64,000 nucleotides of DNA from Bradyrhizobium prioriisuperbiae (GCF_032397745.1 NZ_CP135921.1:1488001-1552000), one strand, 5' to 3'; numbered from the stretch's first letter, positions 18,447 to 27,286 are shown. Numbers and translations: made by a program. Notes: a model not told the origin generated them from the sequence alone.

Positions 18447-19892
18447 TTAGGCGGCGATCTTCACGTATTCGAAATCGCCGGGCTTGTTGTCGATGCCGAC
18501 CTTCGGCGGCGAGATCCAGTTGGCGAACTTGCCGGGTTCGCTCACTGGCGTCATCAGCGAGGAAATGAAGTCACCATCGTCCGTCGACGGCAGATAGTTG
18601 TTGCGGATTTTGGCCCATTCCGCATCGCTGACGATGATACCCTTCGGCGTCGCCTGCACATTGGTGAATTCGCCGATCTGGCGATGGAACGCGGTGTGCG
18701 GCAGTTCCAGCCGGAAGTTGACGCCGGCCTTCTCGATGATCTTGTTCCAGCGTTCCACGCCCTTGGCGCAGTCGGCGGTGTAGTCGTCGCGCAGGCGCAT
18801 GTTCAGCGCCGTCAGCGCCGGCTCGTCAACCAGCTTGATCTCGCCGTCGACCATCTTCAGCACCTGGTAGATGTCGTCGGTCAGCCGGTGATCGTCTTCG
18901 ATCTTGGTTTCCTGGAAGCGGCCCTTGAGGCCGGCGTTGTAGAAGTTCGCCGCGTTGGTGGAGACCTCCGAGCCGAACAAGTCCAGCGACAGCGAGTAGT
19001 GCAGGTTCATCTTCTTCTGCATGGTCGGCAGGTCGATGACGCCGAGCGCACGCACCTTCTCGATAGCATTGGGATCGTCGATGCCGGCGGCCTTCATCGC
19101 CTCGCAGGTCCGCTGCAGGACGCGGCCAACGCCGGTTTCGCCGACGAACATGTGGTGCGCCTCCTCGGTCAGCATGAAGCGCGTGGTGCGCGACAGCGGA
19201 TCGAAGCCCGACTGCGCCAGACTCTCGAGCTGCATCTTGCCGTCGCGATCGGTGAAGAAAGTGAACATGAAGAACGACAGCCAGTCCGGTGTTGCCTCGT
19301 TGAAGGCACCGAGCATGCGCGGGCTATCCTCATCGCCGGAGCGGCGGCGCAGCAGATCGTCCGCCTCCTCGCGGCCGTCGCGGCCGAAATACTTCTGCAG
19401 CAGATAGACCATCGCCCAAAGGTGACGGCCCTCCTCCACATTGACCTGGAACAGGTTGCGCATGTCGTAGAGCGACGGCGCAGTCTTGCCGAGATGGCGC
19501 TGCTGTTCGACCGAAGCCGGCTCGGTGTCGCCCTGGATCACCACCAGACGACGCAGCATGGCGCGATATTCGCCGGGCACCTCCTGCCAGGCCTTCTCAC
19601 CCTTGTGCTGGCCAAAGTTCACCAGCCGCGTCTCATCCTGCGGCGCCAGCAGCACGCCCCAGCGATACTCCGGCATCCGCACGTAATCGAACTTGGCCCA
19701 GCCCTTCGGATCGACGCTGATCGCGGTGCGCAGATACACCAGCGATTCCTGGAAGCCCTCCGGACCCATGTCGTTCCACCAGTCGAGATAGCCCGGATGC
19801 CAGCCCTCCAGGGCCTTCAGCACCTGACGGTCCTCGGCGAGATTCACATTGTTCGGAATCTTGGTGGTGTAATCGACGTTCATCACGTTCAT
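18447..19892 (-). CDS. boxB: Benzoyl-CoA 2,3-epoxidase oxygenase component BoxB
   Basis: Diiron enzyme that converts benzoyl-CoA and O2 to 2,3-epoxybenzoyl-CoA. Probable diiron ligands are in NVEEGRHLWAM (about residues 152-161) and TEEAHHMFVGE (about 242-252), separated by the expected roughly 90 residues with MFTFFTDRDG between. Length is 481 residues from the ATG at 19892, which has GGGAG about seven bases upstream; the frame is open 14 codons further but into sequence without family resemblance. It lies between boxC and boxA on the same strand. Confidence 0.97.
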   Translation of the reverse strand: MNVMNVDYTTKIPNNVNLAEDRQVLKALEGWHPGYLDWWNDMGPEGFQESLVYLRTAISVDPKGWAKFDYVRMPEYRWGVLLAPQDETRLVNFGQHKGEKAWQEVPGEYRAMLRRLVVIQGDTEPASVEQQRHLGKTAPSLYDMRNLFQVNVEEGRHLWAMVYLLQKYFGRDGREEADDLLRRRSGDEDSPRMLGAFNEATPDWLSFFMFTFFTDRDGKMQLESLAQSGFDPLSRTTRFMLTEEAHHMFVGETGVGRVLQRTCEAMKAAGIDDPNAIEKVRALGVIDLPTMQKKMNLHYSLSLDLFGSEVSTNAANFYNAGLKGRFQETKIEDDHRLTDDIYQVLKMVDGEIKLVDEPALTALNMRLRDDYTADCAKGVERWNKIIEKAGVNFRLELPHTAFHRQIGEFTNVQATPKGIIVSDAEWAKIRNNYLPSTDDGDFISSLMTPVSEPGKFANWISPPKVGIDNKPGDFEYVKIAA

Positions 19893-19954
19893 GGCCAACT
19901 CCCGTTGTGCATCTTTTGATCGCCGTGCCCGCAAGCACGGCGCAATGACTTGTC

Positions 19955-21643
19955 TCAGACCCGCGTCATGTCGAACTGCGCGCGCTCGCCCGTGCCATAG
20001 CGGCGCAGCGCGCCCTCCTCACCAACGGCATTGGGACGCTGGAAGATCCAGTTCTGCCAGGCCGTGAGCCGCGAGAAGATCTTCGATTCCATGGTCTCGG
20101 GGCCGACAAAGCGCAGGTTCGCTTCCATGCCGGTGAGGCTGTCGGGGGAGAAGCTGGCGCGTTCCTCGAAGAACACCCGCACCTCATCGTCCCAGTCGAT
20201 GTCGTCCAGCGCGAAGGTCACCAGGCCGAGTTCTTCGGCGGTGTCCGCATCGAGCGGCTCACCGATCCTGGCCTGCGCGGTCTCCACATCGGACGGATCG
20301 GCCTGGAAACGCGATTGCAGCCGGGTCAGCCCGTGGCTCATGGGATAGGGACCGAAATTCAGAGACGACAGAATGATCTCGGCCGGCGGACGATTGTCGC
20401 CCTGTTTCTCGCCGATCAGCATGTAGGAGCGGTCGGCCGCGAACACGAGTTCAGCCAGCGTGCCGACAAAGCAGGAGCCCGGCTCGACCAGCGCCACCAG
20501 GGTGCGCGAGGTAACGTCGACACGCTTGAGCACGCGTTTCCAGTAATGGCGGATCTCGTTGACCAGCCAGTGATCCTTGTGCGCGTCGAGGAACGCGTCA
20601 TAGGCGAGAACCTGGGCGCGGTCGCCGTGCGACTTGAACACGAACATCGCGGTGCCGAGCTCATTGATGCGCAGATGCAGGATGGCGTCGTCGAGTTCGC
20701 GCGCCACCTGAAGCGGCCAGAAGTCCGCACCCTGTTTTGCCATATCAGCGACGCTTGCCGGCGGCGCCGTCTCCGGCGCCTTGATCGAGATGGTGGCGAT
20801 CCGGGCATCGCGGTTGATGTCGACACTGACGAAGCCATAACGCAGCCCGTTGTCATCGATGGTGCGCGTCAGCGGGGTCAGCATAACGCCGTCCCCCTCA
20901 CCGTTGCGCTTCGATGCTGCGGCGAAAGCCTTGGCACGATCGGCGACCTTGGCGTCGAGTTTCGAATTCGGGACGATCTCATCCACCAGCCGCCACTGCA
21001 CGGCGCGCTTGCCCTTGATGCCTTCTTCGATGGTGCAGAAATAATCGGCATGGTCGCGGCGCACCTTGCGCTTGTCGACCACGCGGGTGAGACCGCCGGT
21101 GCCGGGCAGCACCGCGAGCAGCGGCACTTCCGGCAGCGCCACCGCGGCCGAGCCGTCATCGGCCAGCACGATGTGGTCGGCCGCGAGCGCCAGTTCATAG
21201 CCGCCGCCGGCTGCGGTGCCGTTCACAACGCAGACAAAACGCTGGCCGGAATTCTCGCTGGAATCCTCCAGGCCGTTGCGGGTTTCGTTGGTGAACTTGC
21301 AGAAGTTGACCTTGTGCGCATGGGTGGCGCCCGCGAGCATGCGGATGTTGGCGCCGGCGCAGAACACCCGGTTCTTGCCCGAGCGCAGGATCACCGCCTT
21401 CACGCCGGGATGCTCAAAGCGCAGCCGCTGCACGGCATCGGCAAGCTCGATATCGACGCCGAGGTCGTAGGAATTCAGCTTGAGCTGGTAGCCCTCGAAC
21501 AGGCCACCATTCTCATCGACATCCATGGTCAGCGTGGCGACATCGCCAGCGACATCCAGCTTCCAGTGCTTGTACCGCGACGGCTCGGTCTGGAAGTCGA
21601 TGTGTTTTGCGCCGTTGGCGAGCTTGCGATCCTCACCTGCCAT
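19955..21643 (-). CDS. boxC: 2,3-epoxybenzoyl-CoA dihydrolase BoxC
   Basis: Crotonase-fold enzyme that opens the epoxidised ring to 3,4-didehydroadipyl-CoA semialdehyde and formate. The first domain carries KAVILRSGKNRVFCAGANIR and CVVNGTAAGGGYELALAADH; the second repeats the fold more distantly (LVALVEPGSCFVGTLAELVF). At 562 residues it has the long BoxC architecture and is too big for an ordinary enoyl-CoA hydratase. The start at 21643 has AAGGGTGG upstream; the frame is open a further 20 codons. A TGCA-N6-TGCA palindrome lies 56-69 bases upstream. The semialdehyde dehydrogenase boxD is not in the window. Confidence 0.97.
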   Translation of the reverse strand: MAGEDRKLANGAKHIDFQTEPSRYKHWKLDVAGDVATLTMDVDENGGLFEGYQLKLNSYDLGVDIELADAVQRLRFEHPGVKAVILRSGKNRVFCAGANIRMLAGATHAHKVNFCKFTNETRNGLEDSSENSGQRFVCVVNGTAAGGGYELALAADHIVLADDGSAAVALPEVPLLAVLPGTGGLTRVVDKRKVRRDHADYFCTIEEGIKGKRAVQWRLVDEIVPNSKLDAKVADRAKAFAAASKRNGEGDGVMLTPLTRTIDDNGLRYGFVSVDINRDARIATISIKAPETAPPASVADMAKQGADFWPLQVARELDDAILHLRINELGTAMFVFKSHGDRAQVLAYDAFLDAHKDHWLVNEIRHYWKRVLKRVDVTSRTLVALVEPGSCFVGTLAELVFAADRSYMLIGEKQGDNRPPAEIILSSLNFGPYPMSHGLTRLQSRFQADPSDVETAQARIGEPLDADTAEELGLVTFALDDIDWDDEVRVFFEERASFSPDSLTGMEANLRFVGPETMESKIFSRLTAWQNWIFQRPNAVGEEGALRRYGTGERAQFDMTRV

Positions 21644-21698
21644 GAGCCACCCTTTTGATTTGCCTGTGTGTTCGTGTGCCGCTGCTTCAGCGTTGATA

Positions 21699-21712
21699 TG
21701 CATAATAATGCA
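21699..21712. promoter_or_regulatory. Putative BoxR operator upstream of boxC
   Basis: TGCA-TAATAA-TGCA, flanked as TATGCATAATAATGCATG. TGCA-N6-TGCA is the palindrome described for operators of BzdR, the paralogue of BoxR in Azoarcus. A weaker neighbour, TGCA-N6-TTCA, follows at about 21750-21763. Position 56-69 bases before the boxC ATG fits repression of a boxCBA promoter by BoxR encoded 3.5 kb away. Confidence 0.75.
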
Positions 21713-21760
21713 TGTTTTGGCGGCGGTCCACCCTTAATCGCCGAAAATATGCATTTTCTT

Positions 21761-22264
21761 TCATGTCAGCTGAGGAGCATTGGCACTATCGTTCCAATAA
21801 TGACGGGCCCAGTTCCGCAACTCTTTTGCCAGCGCTTCCGCTGGAAAACCCGCCGCCAGGCTGTCTCCGGCTTGGGAGCGGCGACGCACCGTCAGTTCCG
21901 TCAACTCCGTGGCGGCATCCGCGATCAGCCGTTTCACCGCCTGAGGTTTGCCCATCTTCAGTTTGAGATTGGCGTTGGCGATCTGGATGCAGGCACGCAG
22001 GCAGATCCGGTCCAGCCCGCCTTTCGGCGCCACCTTCCAGACCGCTTCGAGAATCTCGTGCGCTTCCCAGAAGAAGCCTTCGTCATTCAGCCGCAGGCCA
22101 TAGAGCACCGCTGCATGCGAGGCAGGAACGAAGCCGTCGAACCGCTCCGGCACCAGCGCCTTGACGCGATCGAGCGTGACACGATCGGCTTGCGTATCGA
22201 CGCCGGGGACATAGGCCCAGCGCGGCAGAACATGTGTAGTTGTTGTTTGATCCGAAACACTCAC
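21761..22264 (-). CDS. DUF309 domain protein of the box cluster
   Basis: About 167 residues, with the DUF309 core GFFWEAHEILEAVWK (glutamate/histidine helix pair) and LRACIQIANANLKLKMGKPQ. The fold is a small helical bundle; its biochemical role is unknown. The initiator is taken as GTG at 22264. The frame remains open to 22333, but that extra part is the dispersed repeat at 22276-22398, so it cannot be ancestral coding sequence. The gene sits between the hydrolase gene and boxC; the operator region for boxC follows its stop. Confidence 0.78.
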   Translation of the reverse strand: MSVSDQTTTTHVLPRWAYVPGVDTQADRVTLDRVKALVPERFDGFVPASHAAVLYGLRLNDEGFFWEAHEILEAVWKVAPKGGLDRICLRACIQIANANLKLKMGKPQAVKRLIADAATELTELTVRRRSQAGDSLAAGFPAEALAKELRNWARHYWNDSANAPQLT

Positions 22265-22275
22265 ACGATCTATCT

Positions 22276-22398
22276 CGTCGTCCTGAGGTGGCCGTGCATA
22301 GCACGGCCCTCGAAGGGCGTACGCCCGGGCCATTCATCCTTCGAGGCTCGCCCAGCGGTGCAAGTGCACCGCAAGGCTCGGACCTCAGGATGACGGAG
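22276..22398. repeat. Palindromic intergenic repeat (second family)
   Basis: Outer arms TCGTCGTCCTGAGGT and ACCTCAGGATGACGGAGA are near-complements; inner parts carry GCCGTGCATAGCACGGC and CATCCTTCGAGGCTCG. It resembles small mobile palindromes I associate with the Bradyrhizobium group. It separates the alpha/beta hydrolase gene from the DUF309 gene and extends the latter's open frame artificially. Confidence 0.75.
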
Positions 22399-22421
22399 AT
22401 ACATTGCTAAAAACGCGCGAC

Positions 22422-23243
22422 TTACGCCGCCCGTCCCAACTCGCCTTCACCGTGCACGCGCAGGATCCGGTTGACGAAATCGGACACCACTTTCAGTGTC
22501 ACCTCCGGCGCCTCGCGCTGCGGGCTATGTCCTGCGCCCGGAATGATCTCGGCATCGACCGGGCAATAACACTCCTCCTCCGCAATCGCGATCTGCCGCA
22601 GCGTGCCGTAATGATCGTCGGCGCCCTGCACGATGGCGATCGGCACCCGGACATAAGCGAGCGATTCGGAAATGTCCCAGGCGCGGAATGCCGGATCGAG
22701 CCAGGCGTTGTTCCAGCCATAGAATGCGTTGTCGACGTCGCTGTGCCAGCGCGCCAGCCTCTGTTTGAGATCGCCCTGCTCGTAATCGATTTTGATTTTT
22801 GCGATCGACGCCACCGAAATGTCCTCGACAACAAAGTGCGGCGCAATCAGGCACAGGCCACGGATGCGATGATCCTGCACGCCGCCGGCATAGATGGCAG
22901 CGATCGACGCGCCATCGGAATGGCCGATCAGGAGCCCGCGGCGGAAGCCGACGGCATCGAGCACCTGTGGCAACACATCGAGCGCCTCACGGTGCATGTA
23001 GTCGATTGAACGCGGCAGCGTGGCGGGGGTCGATGCGCCATAACCGCTGCGCGAATAGGCGAACACGCCGGTGCCTGTTGCGGCCGCGAGCTTATCGGGG
23101 AAATCACCCCACAAACCGGCGGAGCCCAGGCCTTCGTGCAGCAGCACCAGCGTCGGCGCGACATCGGGCGCCGGCCCGACCATCCGGTATTCGATCTGGC
23201 TTGAACCGATGGTCAGGTGCCCGGATGACTGCAGTGCGCTCAT
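22422..23243 (-). CDS. Alpha/beta hydrolase of the box cluster
   Basis: 273-residue alpha/beta hydrolase. The oxyanion region is LLHEGLGSAGLW, the nucleophile elbow is GHSDGAS, an acid follows in IVQGADDHYGT, and the catalytic histidine is in GAGHSPQREAP. The start at 23243 has GGAGAG upstream; the frame is open 72 codons further but that part overlaps a dispersed repeat and the end of the ligase gene. Between the CoA ligase and boxC it may hydrolyse a pathway CoA ester or lactone, or relieve trapped CoA; that is inference from context. Confidence 0.85.
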   Translation of the reverse strand: MSALQSSGHLTIGSSQIEYRMVGPAPDVAPTLVLLHEGLGSAGLWGDFPDKLAAATGTGVFAYSRSGYGASTPATLPRSIDYMHREALDVLPQVLDAVGFRRGLLIGHSDGASIAAIYAGGVQDHRIRGLCLIAPHFVVEDISVASIAKIKIDYEQGDLKQRLARWHSDVDNAFYGWNNAWLDPAFRAWDISESLAYVRVPIAIVQGADDHYGTLRQIAIAEEECYCPVDAEIIPGAGHSPQREAPEVTLKVVSDFVNRILRVHGEGELGRAA

Positions 23244-23261
23244 GACTCTCTCCGTTTCGTC

Positions 23262-23343
23262 TGTAGCCCGGATGAGCGAAGCGATATCCGGGAACCGGTC
23301 TGAATGCTGCCACCCGGATGTCGCTACGCTCATCCGGGCTACA
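23262..23343. repeat. Palindromic intergenic repeat, copy 2
   Basis: TGTAGCCCGGATGAGCGAAG opens the element and CGCTCATCCGGGCTACA closes it. It has the same arms as the copy at 410-489, with a different central spacer. It lies in the 113 bases between the CoA ligase stop and the hydrolase start. Confidence 0.88.
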
Positions 23344-23356
23344 AGCGCGAACAATT

Positions 23357-24910
23357 TCAGTTCGCTGCGTCGCTCTCGCGCAGCTTGAAGCGCTGGATCT
23401 TGCCGGTCGCGGTCTTCGGCAGCGTCTCCACCACCTCGACCCAGCGCGGATATTTCCACGGGCCGATCTTCTGTTTGACGTGCTCTTTCAGAGTCTCGTG
23501 CAGACCGGCAGTGTCGGTACCGGCTTTCAGCACCACATAAGCTTTCGGCTTCAGCAGGCCTTCCGGATCGGCTGCCGGCACCACCGCTGCTTCCAGCACC
23601 GCTGAGTGCGTGATCAGCGCGCTTTCAACTTCAAACGGCGACACCCAGATGCCGGAGACCTTGAACATGTCGTCGGCGCGGCCGCAGTAGGTATAACGGC
23701 CCTCGGCATCGCGGGTGTATTTGTCACCCGTGCGGGTCCAGTGGCCCTCGAACGTTCCGCGACTCTTGCTGCGCTGATTCCAATACCCCTCGCCGGCAGA
23801 AGGCGCGTTCACGATCAGCTCACCGACCTCGCCATCGGCGACATCCTGGCCCGCGTCATTGACCAGGCGCACCGCATAACCCGGCACCGGCTTGCCCGAA
23901 GTGCCGTATTTCACATCGCCCGGCGCGTTCGACAGGAAGATATGCAGCAGCTCGGTCGAACCGACACCGTCGAGAATGTCGACGCCAAACCGTGCTTTCC
24001 AGCTCTGCCCCACCAGTTCCGGCAGGGCTTCGCCGGCCGAGGTGCAGACCCGCAGCCGCTTGGTGCGCGGCATGGTCTTGAACGTCTCGTCGTTCAGCAT
24101 GGCCGCGAACAGGGTCGGCACGCCGAAGAAGATGCTGGGATCGTGGCGGCGGATCAGCTCGAACATCACCGCCGGCGTCGGGCGTTCCGGATTGAGAATG
24201 GTGGAGGCACCGACCGACATCGGGAATGTCAGCGCATTGCCCAGCCCGTAGGCAAAGAACAGTTTCGCCGCGGAGAGGCCGACATCGCTCTCGCGGATGC
24301 CGAGTACCTGACGTGCATAGGTCTCCGCCGTCGCCTCCAGACTGGAATGCAGATGGCGCACGCCTTTCGGCATGCCGGTCGAGCCCGACGAGTAGAGCCA
24401 GAACGCCGGCTCGTCCGGATGGGTCGCGACGGTTTCGAATTGATCGGTTTCGCGTGCCAGTTCGTCGGCCAGCCGGGTGTGCCCCAACGCATCGGCGCCG
24501 GAAACGACAACGTGTTCGAGATCCGGCAACTGCGGCAGGATATCGCGCACCGAAGGCCACAGCGCTTCCGAGACGAACAGCACCCGCGCGCGGCAATCCG
24601 CCAGCACATAGGCATACTGTTCCGACGTCAGCAGCGTGTTCAGCGGCACCGGCACGATGCCGGCGCGGATCGCGCCCAGGAACACGATCGGAAAATCGAT
24701 CGTGTCCAGCATGATCATCGCCACTCGCTCCTCGCGGCGCACGCCAAGCCGCTTCAGCACATTGGCAAGCCGGCGGCTTTGGGTCTGCAGGCCGGCGTAG
24801 GTGATCTCGGTTTGGGGATCGCTGAACACGACTTTGGCGCCGCGCCCTTCCGCAACGTTGCGGTCGAGCAGATAGGTCACGGCGTTATAGGCGCCTGAGG
24901 AACCGCTCAT
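23357..24910 (-). CDS. Benzoate-CoA ligase family protein
   Basis: ATP-dependent acyl-CoA synthetase that activates benzoate (or a hydroxybenzoate) to its CoA thioester, the first step of the box route. AMP-binding motif LYSSGSTGMPKGVRHLHSS, the A5-type DGVGSTELLHIFLSN, the A7/A8 hinge GRYTYCGRADDMFKVSG and the catalytic lysine region PKTATGKIQRFKL are all present. Length 517 residues from ATG 24910 (GGGAG nine bases upstream). The benzoate-CoA ligase subfamily shows in ATYLLDRNVAEG-type and VSPFEVESALITH segments. It heads the minus-strand box gene series and is divergent from boxR. Confidence 0.93.
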   Translation of the reverse strand: MSGSSGAYNAVTYLLDRNVAEGRGAKVVFSDPQTEITYAGLQTQSRRLANVLKRLGVRREERVAMIMLDTIDFPIVFLGAIRAGIVPVPLNTLLTSEQYAYVLADCRARVLFVSEALWPSVRDILPQLPDLEHVVVSGADALGHTRLADELARETDQFETVATHPDEPAFWLYSSGSTGMPKGVRHLHSSLEATAETYARQVLGIRESDVGLSAAKLFFAYGLGNALTFPMSVGASTILNPERPTPAVMFELIRRHDPSIFFGVPTLFAAMLNDETFKTMPRTKRLRVCTSAGEALPELVGQSWKARFGVDILDGVGSTELLHIFLSNAPGDVKYGTSGKPVPGYAVRLVNDAGQDVADGEVGELIVNAPSAGEGYWNQRSKSRGTFEGHWTRTGDKYTRDAEGRYTYCGRADDMFKVSGIWVSPFEVESALITHSAVLEAAVVPAADPEGLLKPKAYVVLKAGTDTAGLHETLKEHVKQKIGPWKYPRWVEVVETLPKTATGKIQRFKLRESDAAN

Positions 24911-25180
24911 CGGGTCTGCTCCCAATCCTGTTCGAGGCAGGGACGAACCACCTGTGTATATCTCAGCGAACTATGAACTATATTTCGCGCAGTTGCGCGA
25001 GCGATCTCGCCGCTGACGACCACAGCGTACTCTTCCCTAGTTTTTAGAATTATAATTCATATAAATACACCCCGTGCGCTTGCTGTCAATCACTGTCGGC
25101 ACTATGTTTCAGGCTCAGTAGTTACCGAATCCGCCCCTCATTCCGCACCTAATGCACCTTTGGAGCCCCGGATCGCCTGG
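24911..25180. promoter_or_regulatory. Divergent ligase-boxR intergenic region
   Basis: Contains a perfect 12-base palindrome GAATTATAATTC (25047-25058), a 14-base palindrome CGCGCA-GT-TGCGCG (24986-24999), and a tandem GAACTATGAACTAT just before it (about 24968-24981). The AT-rich block 25040-25068 could hold a -10 element. No intact TGCA-N6-TGCA is present; ATAATTCA within the first palindrome matches only the right half of the motif seen at other promoters. BoxR autoregulation from here is therefore only possible. Confidence 0.5.
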
Positions 25181-26107
25181 ATGACCGAGCCAACCGACAG
25201 CACGCAGGCTGAGCTGGAAGACGACTTCCTGCAGCAGCTGGGACAGCGGGTCCGCACCATGCGCGGCCTGCGCGGCATGTCGCGCAAGGTGCTGGCACGT
25301 GTCTCCGGAATTTCGGAACGCTACATCGCCCAGCTTGAGAGCGGCAAAGGCAATGTGTCGATCGTGCTGCTGCGCCGCGTGGCCCAGGCCATGGGGGCGC
25401 CGCTGGAGGATTTGATTCCTGCCCATGAGGCCTCGCCAGACTGGCCGGTGATCCGCGACCTGGTGCGCAAGGCGACGCCGCTGCAGATCGCCCACGCCAA
25501 GGACATCCTTTCCGGCCAGAGCACAGCAGCGCTCGCCCAGCGCAAGGTTACGTTCGCTGGCATCGCCCTGATCGGGCTGCGCGGCGCCGGCAAGTCGACC
25601 CTCGGCAAACTCCTGGCCGAGCGGATCGGCTGGACCTTCGTTGAACTGAACAAGGAGATCGAGCGGCAGAACGGCCTGTCGGTCGCCGAGATCATCGCGC
25701 TTTACGGCCAGGAAGGCTTCCGGCGCATGGAGCAGGCGGCGCTCGGACAATTGCTGGCGCGCAAGGAGCCGATCGTGCTCGCCACCGGCGGCGGCATCGT
25801 CTCCGAACCGCTGACCTTCGATCTCGTGCTGTCGTCGTTCTACACCATCTGGCTGAAGGCCGAGCCGGAAGAGCACATGGCGCGGGTGCGACGCCAGGGT
25901 GACCTGCGGCCGATGGCCGACGATCGCTCGGCGATGCAGGAGCTGCGGACCATCCTTCTAAGCCGCGAGCCGCTGTATTCCCGCGCCTCCGCCGTCGTCG
26001 ACACGGCCGGGCTGACGGTTAAAGACGCCGCCGCGCGCCTGATCGATGCGGTGACCCCGGTGCTGGCACAGGATACCCACGAGTTTGCCGCACGCGCGGC
26101 GTCGTGA
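25181..26107 (+). CDS. boxR: Benzoyl-CoA-responsive transcriptional regulator BoxR
   Basis: Two-domain regulator of the BzdR/BoxR family. The N-terminal XRE helix-turn-helix (about residues 18-75) reads LGQRVRTMRGLRGMSRKVLA then SGISERYIAQLESGKGNVSI. The C-terminal half is shikimate-kinase-like, with a P-loop LIGLRGAGKSTLGK, VATGGG-type LATGGGIVSEP and a lid-like LRPMADDR; in characterised homologues this domain binds benzoyl-CoA and does not act as a kinase. Length 308 residues from ATG 25181. It is divergent from the CoA ligase, and its stop overlaps the next ATG (TGATG). Confidence 0.96.
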   Translation: MTEPTDSTQAELEDDFLQQLGQRVRTMRGLRGMSRKVLARVSGISERYIAQLESGKGNVSIVLLRRVAQAMGAPLEDLIPAHEASPDWPVIRDLVRKATPLQIAHAKDILSGQSTAALAQRKVTFAGIALIGLRGAGKSTLGKLLAERIGWTFVELNKEIERQNGLSVAEIIALYGQEGFRRMEQAALGQLLARKEPIVLATGGGIVSEPLTFDLVLSSFYTIWLKAEPEEHMARVRRQGDLRPMADDRSAMQELRTILLSREPLYSRASAVVDTAGLTVKDAAARLIDAVTPVLAQDTHEFAARAAS

Positions 26108-26676
26108 TGACCGCGCCTTCCGATATCGTAACCACCACCGCTTCAGCCGATAGCGGCTGCGCCCGAACGCTGGCCGAGCTGCTGCGCGGCCGCGGCTTGC
26201 CGGCGGAAACCCTGATCGCGATCCGGAACGACCTGCATCCGGAGCACGCGTGCAGCGATTTCCGTTCGATCGCCGATCTCGAAACAGCCGGCGTGCTGCA
26301 GATGTACGATCGCATGCAGGACGGCCCGCGCATCGCCCATGACAGTTGCGTGCTCTCCTTTATGGCGCTGGGCGACGGACGGGCCAAGCTCACCTCACAT
26401 CGCCGGTTCTCGATGCGCCGCCCCGGCATCGCGCCCGGCGATATCGTCTACGACTATGACGCGGCGCATCTGCTGCACAGCTTCATCGCTGGCGCGATGG
26501 CGCCCGTGTTTTACGACGTGGCTGACGAGCCCGGCCTCGACGATCTGATCGGCCGTCTGGTGGTGCAATGGCCGGAGCCGATGACGCAGGACATTCGCGC
26601 GGCGGACGATGCGGCGATCATTGTGGTGCAAGGTCAGGACGGCTTCGGACGCGGAATTGACGATCGTCATGAATGA
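26107..26676 (+). CDS. Unknown protein translationally coupled to boxR
   Basis: 189 residues beginning MTAPSDIVTTTASADSGCAR. The ATG shares one base with the boxR stop, so the two are coupled. No signal peptide or membrane helix. The middle contains FRSIADLETAGVLQMYDRMQ and LSFMALGDGRAKLTSHRRFS; the C-terminus ends QGQDGFGRGIDDRHE. I do not recognise a family. Coupling suggests a role in benzoyl-CoA sensing or metabolism. Its 3' end overlaps the convergent XRE gene by ten bases. Confidence 0.75.
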   Translation: MTAPSDIVTTTASADSGCARTLAELLRGRGLPAETLIAIRNDLHPEHACSDFRSIADLETAGVLQMYDRMQDGPRIAHDSCVLSFMALGDGRAKLTSHRRFSMRRPGIAPGDIVYDYDAAHLLHSFIAGAMAPVFYDVADEPGLDDLIGRLVVQWPEPMTQDIRAADDAAIIVVQGQDGFGRGIDDRHE

Positions 26677-27230
26677 CGAATGATGACGATGTACTCCGCG
26701 GGTAGATTTTCCGGATTCTCGAAGGTCACCGCTCGCACGACATCGAAATCGAGGCAATCGCCCGGGTTAAGATCAAATCGCTTCAGATCGATATGAATCG
26801 ATAATTTCCCGCTCAGCATCAGGACCTGCTGCGAATAGGCACGCCTCCCCCAGGGATTGTAGGGAACGCGCGCGCCGCCGGGCAATTCGACGACGATGAC
26901 CTCGATTCCGCTCGACACGTTCAGCGCCGAAGCATGCCGTCGGCGATAGCCGGTTTCCGGATCGCGCCAGACGGGCTGATCCTCCAGACGGCTCAATCGT
27001 TCCGGCGGACGGTCGCTCAACCCGATGATCGAACTCAACGTAACATCCAGCGCTGCGCACAGTTTGCCCAGCAGAACCGCGGTGGCGCTGCTCTCGCCAC
27101 GCTCGACACGCCCAATCATCGAACGGCTGACTTTGGAGCGCGCCGCAAGCGCGTTCAAGCTATAACCGGCGCTCATTCGAACAAGCTTGATCCGCGCTCC
27201 GATTTTCTTGTCCAGGTCGTTCTGATCCAT
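26667..27230 (-). CDS. XRE-family regulator with cupin domain
   Basis: 187 residues. N-terminal helix-turn-helix (about 10-65): IGARIKLVRMSAGYSLNALA then SKVSRSMIGRVERGESSATA. The C-terminal cupin (about 105-187) includes GYRRRHASALN, ELPGGARVPYNPWGRRA and VLMLSGKLSIHIDLKRFDL. Regulators of this layout usually respond to a small ligand in the cupin and often control nearby catabolic genes. The start at 27230 matches the usual position 10-15 residues before the first helix. It is upstream-adjacent to the exported isochorismatase-fold gene on the same strand; a regulatory link is inference. Confidence 0.88.
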   Translation of the reverse strand: MDQNDLDKKIGARIKLVRMSAGYSLNALAARSKVSRSMIGRVERGESSATAVLLGKLCAALDVTLSSIIGLSDRPPERLSRLEDQPVWRDPETGYRRRHASALNVSSGIEVIVVELPGGARVPYNPWGRRAYSQQVLMLSGKLSIHIDLKRFDLNPGDCLDFDVVRAVTFENPENLPAEYIVIIRHS

Positions 27231-27286
27231 CAGATCTCGCACATCAGGAAGGCGGGAGCCTCGAAGCACGCGAAGCTCCCGAAGTA

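Noticed and set aside
25150..25160. TGCA just before boxR as a BoxR operator
   Set aside because: A single half-site without the partner six bases away.
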